A stretch of DNA of 7,623 nucleotides from Salinimicrobium gaetbulicola (GTDB taxonomy: Bacteria > Bacteroidota > Bacteroidia > Flavobacteriales > Flavobacteriaceae): NCBI RefSeq assembly GCF_042676025.1, contig NZ_JBHTJP010000031.1:1-7623 (forward strand), given 5' to 3'. The notes under the pieces were generated by a model. The model searched no databases. It saw only the letters and a list, made by a program, of their open reading frames with translations, and was not told the DNA's origin. The position numbers were made by a program, and so were the translations under genes. Positions 6,269 through 7,623 of this stretch are shown piece after piece. How positions within the stretch are numbered: position 1 is the first letter of the stretch; every line of letters begins with the position of its first letter.

Positions 6269-6760
6269 ATGAAATTAAAAATTTTTGTTCTTCTCCTATT
6301 CGGATTGACCTTAATTTCTTGTACTGGATGTCCTTCAAATTTAGAAACTGTGGAAACCTGGAGTGATGGAAACCCTAAAAAAGAAATTTATTGGTTAGAT
6401 AAAAAGGACAGTATTTTCAGAGAAATAACTTACTTCAAAAACGGACAAATAAACCAGAAGCATATAATAACTAATGGTGAATTAGAAAAAATGACGGCTT
6501 ATTACGAAACTGGAGAAATTGCCGCTCTGATTATGTATGAAAATGGCAAACCAGTTGCTGGTGCTGAGTATTATAAAAACGGACAGAAAAGAGGTGAGAT
6601 TTCTTATGATCTTAATGGAAATCTAAATGGAATAGCAAGATACTTTAATGAAGATGGATCCTTAAGTACAGAAGGAGAATATAAAAATGATAAACGTCAC
6701 GGAGTTTGGCGCAACTATGATGAACAAGGAGTTATTATCAAAGAAGAAGTTTACTACTAA
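6269..6760 (+). CDS. Cassette 9: MORN-like repeat lipoprotein (YwqK-like)
   Basis: A 163-residue lipoprotein: leader MKLKIFVLLLFGLTLISC with lipidated cysteine at residue 18, followed by TGCP. The rest is a chain of about six short repeats of the type (Y/W)-x-x-(N/D)-G-x-(I/P/K)-x-x-E (YFKNGQINQKH, YYETGEIAALIMY, YYKNGQKRGEISY, YFNEDGSLSTEGEY, HGVWRNYDEQG). These are the signature of MORN-type proteins that databases often label 'toxin-antitoxin system YwqK family antitoxin'. That label is weak, since no toxin partner lies nearby and this copy is exported. The repeats probably form an elongated beta-hairpin surface for binding. The ATG lies in an A-rich stretch with no Shine-Dalgarno. The partner and role are unknown. 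Confidence 0.9.
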   Translation: MKLKIFVLLLFGLTLISCTGCPSNLETVETWSDGNPKKEIYWLDKKDSIFREITYFKNGQINQKHIITNGELEKMTAYYETGEIAALIMYENGKPVAGAEYYKNGQKRGEISYDLNGNLNGIARYFNEDGSLSTEGEYKNDKRHGVWRNYDEQGVIIKEEVYY

Positions 6761-6781
6761 ACCGACTAATAAAACTGGCTA

Positions 6782-6909
6782 CAACATCGGTTAACGAGCA
6801 AATAGCGGTAGACCATTTAAAAATGACATTTTTGACTACCTTTAAAAAGATAACTTAACCGACAAATTCGCGTCCCCTACTCCGCTACTTGCGTTAACCG
6901 GAGACGTTG
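6782..6909 (+). repeat. attC-like repeat R9 (end of cassette 9)
   Basis: CAAC is at 6782-6785 and GTTG at 6906-6909; stem arms are 6788-6808 and 6882-6900. The preceding hexamer TGGCTA (6776-6781) exactly matches the cassette 9 start TAGCCA (6245-6250). The following hexamer GGGCTA (6910-6915) belongs to cassette 10. Confidence 0.93.
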
Positions 6910-6937
6910 GGGCTAATATTTATAAAACTCTATCTGA

Positions 6938-7387
6938 TTGAAAAAAAGAACAAATCAAGACAGATTCCAAAATGCCTTAAATGAACACTTCGGATTTTTA
7001 ACCGACAAGTTTGGTTTTATAAAAATACCGGAATATCAATATGTCTACGAAGTTCATAACGATTATGTGAAACCTGGGCTGATTATCAAAATTATTTATG
7101 ATGGAGGATTTTGGGTAAATATTTTGAAACCAAACTTTTCAGTCGAAGAAATAATTAAGGGTGAAAAGCGGACAAATAATTACGCCCTAAACAAATACAA
7201 TCTATACAATCTTAAAAATTTAGATTTAGACAAATCAATTTATAATTCAGTTAGTGCCAATAATTTCCCTGATAAAGATTTATGGTATTTTTCTAAACTC
7301 TTAAAAGAAAATCCTGAAATTTTAAACGGTAACACCAAGAAACTGACTTGGATTTATCGCTTAATGAAGAAAATTGGAATAAGTTAA
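6938..7387 (+). CDS. Cassette 10: soluble protein of unknown function, TTG start
   Basis: A 149-residue protein without signal peptide or membrane segment. An in-frame TGA lies directly upstream (6935-6937) and no ATG or GTG follows near the N-terminus, so the TTG at 6938 is the only sensible start and gives MKKRTNQDRFQNALNEHF. The N-terminal part (FQNALNEHFGFLTDKFGF) is followed by short beta-like segments (YQYVYEVHNDYVKPGLIIKIIYDGG, WVNILKP) and a helical C-terminus (KDLWYFSKLLKENPEIL, WIYRLMKKIGIS). The pattern resembles small cytoplasmic hypothetical proteins common in Bacteroidota, some near polymorphic-toxin immunity genes, but I cannot assign a family. The stop is 2 nt before the conserved C of the terminal pairing region. 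Confidence 0.78.
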   Translation: MKKRTNQDRFQNALNEHFGFLTDKFGFIKIPEYQYVYEVHNDYVKPGLIIKIIYDGGFWVNILKPNFSVEEIIKGEKRTNNYALNKYNLYNLKNLDLDKSIYNSVSANNFPDKDLWYFSKLLKENPEILNGNTKKLTWIYRLMKKIGIS

Positions 7388-7396
7388 TACTAGCCC

Positions 7397-7525
7397 CAAC
7401 ATCGGTTAACGAGCAAATAGCTGCAGACCATCTAAAATGACATTTTTAACTACCTTTAAAACGATAACTTAAACGGACAAATAATCGTTTCCCAGGGCCG
7501 CTACTTGCGTTAACCGGAGACGTTG
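7397..7525 (+). repeat. attC-like repeat R10 (end of cassette 10)
   Basis: CAAC is at 7397-7400 and GTTG at 7522-7525; stem arms are 7403-7423 and 7498-7516. The preceding hexamer TAGCCC (7391-7396) exactly matches the cassette 10 start GGGCTA. The left arm ends TAGCTG rather than TAGCGG, which leaves one mismatch (T7422 against C7499) in the inner stem. The following hexamer TGTGTC (7526-7531) is cassette 11's; its partner lies beyond the window. Confidence 0.92.
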
Positions 7526-7574
7526 TGTGTCATTTATGCTAAGGCACAATAAAATTTAAAATTGATCAATAGAC

Positions 7575-7623
7575 TTGAAAAAACTTATTGAAAAATACGA
7601 TGGAAAGAAATACACGCTAAAAG
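7575..7623 (+). CDS. Cassette 11: N-terminus of a protein related to cassette 1 (partial)
   Basis: The last 49 nt read, from a TTG at 7575, MKKLIEKYDGKKYTLK, which resembles the cassette 1 N-terminus (LIEKYEGRYKIR) at the same distance from the start. An in-frame TGA at 7563-7565 closes the frame upstream and no in-frame ATG is present, so a TTG start is inferred, as in cassette 10. The gene continues past the window edge. The leader between the core and the gene (7526-7574) is about 50 nt. The assignment rests on a short stretch and is tentative. Confidence 0.55.
   Translation, partial: MKKLIEKYDGKKYTLK

Larger units (their letters stand above)
1..7623 (+). mobile_element. Integron-like gene-cassette array (no integrase in window)
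   Basis: All genes lie on the plus strand and each is separated from the next by one copy of an attC-like repeat. Taking the integron rule of cleavage between G and TT in the GTTG core, the cassettes are 101-1007, 1008-1860, 1861-2589, 2590-3406, 3407-4404, 4405-5070, 5071-5613, 5614-6241, 6242-6906 and 6907-7522, with partial cassettes at both edges. Cassette lengths of about 540-1000 bp with one gene each are typical of integrons. Start codons sit about 12-30 nt inside each cassette, except in cassettes 4, 8, 10 and 11 where they sit about 32-90 nt in. Each cassette's first bases pair with the bases just before its own repeat. No tyrosine recombinase or attI is visible, so the link to an integron integrase is inferred. 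The alternative is a related but different cassette system in Bacteroidota. Confidence 0.8.

Noticed and set aside
6269..6760. Toxin-antitoxin module with the YwqK-like cassette 9 as antitoxin
   Set aside because: There is no toxin gene in or next to the cassette, and the product carries a lipoprotein signal; the name comes only from MORN-like repeats.
1..7525. Simple REP/BIME-type intergenic palindromes or intrinsic terminators
   Set aside because: The flanking hexamers match across genes instead of across the repeat, all copies share one orientation relative to the genes, and no U-tract follows the stems.
1..7623. CRISPR array
   Set aside because: The repeats are about 128 bp and the intervening segments are 400-900 bp single genes, not short uniform spacers.

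Overview
This window is an array of short, same-strand genes. Each gene is followed by a copy of a conserved, imperfectly palindromic repeat of about 125-130 bp. The layout is one gene, one repeat, repeated: ten complete gene+repeat units, a truncated repeat at the left edge and the start of an eleventh gene at the right edge. AT-rich sequence, absence of Shine-Dalgarno motifs before start codons, many short lipoproteins with an S-C lipobox, and a TlpA-type thioredoxin lipoprotein all suggest a member of Bacteroidota, probably Flavobacteriia. That assignment is inferred from style, not from a marker gene.

The repeats have the architecture of integron attC sites. Outer arms read CAAC...GTTG. 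An inner stem (CGGTTAACG...TAGCGG against CCGCTA...CGTTAACCG) carries extra unpaired bases on its left side and a variable, larger centre. The core G^TT point gives each cassette's start. Beside each CAAC/GTTG lies a 6-nt box that differs between units. The box at the start of a gene is the reverse complement of the box at the end of the SAME gene (nine of ten exactly, one with a single mismatch), and it does not match the other side of the repeat it sits in. This is expected if the mobile unit is a circle of gene+repeat inserted at a core site. No integrase and no attI are present here, so the window is best called an integron-like cassette array, interior to a larger array or lacking an integrase (CALIN-like).

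Layout by gene: (1) 128-871, soluble helical protein with a winged-helix-like C-terminus; (2) 1023-1721, secreted protein; (3) 1879-2454, lipoprotein; (4) 2680-3144, small two-helix membrane protein; (5) 3428-4267, thioredoxin-like TlpA/ResA-type lipoprotein; (6) 4429-4935, secreted protein; (7) 5082-5477, lipoprotein; (8) 5646-6131, small membrane protein related to number 4; (9) 6269-6760, MORN-like repeat lipoprotein; (10) 6938-7387, soluble protein with a TTG start; (11) 7575 to the edge, start of a protein related to number 1. Eight of the ten complete gene products appear exported or membrane-bound, so the cargo is strongly skewed to the cell envelope.

No tRNA, rRNA, CRISPR, transposase or recognisable promoter was seen. 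There is no gene-free stretch longer than 300 bases; the longest intervals (about 225-285 bp, around gene 4) hold a repeat plus short non-coding flanks. The genes do not form a pathway. They look like independently acquired cassettes.
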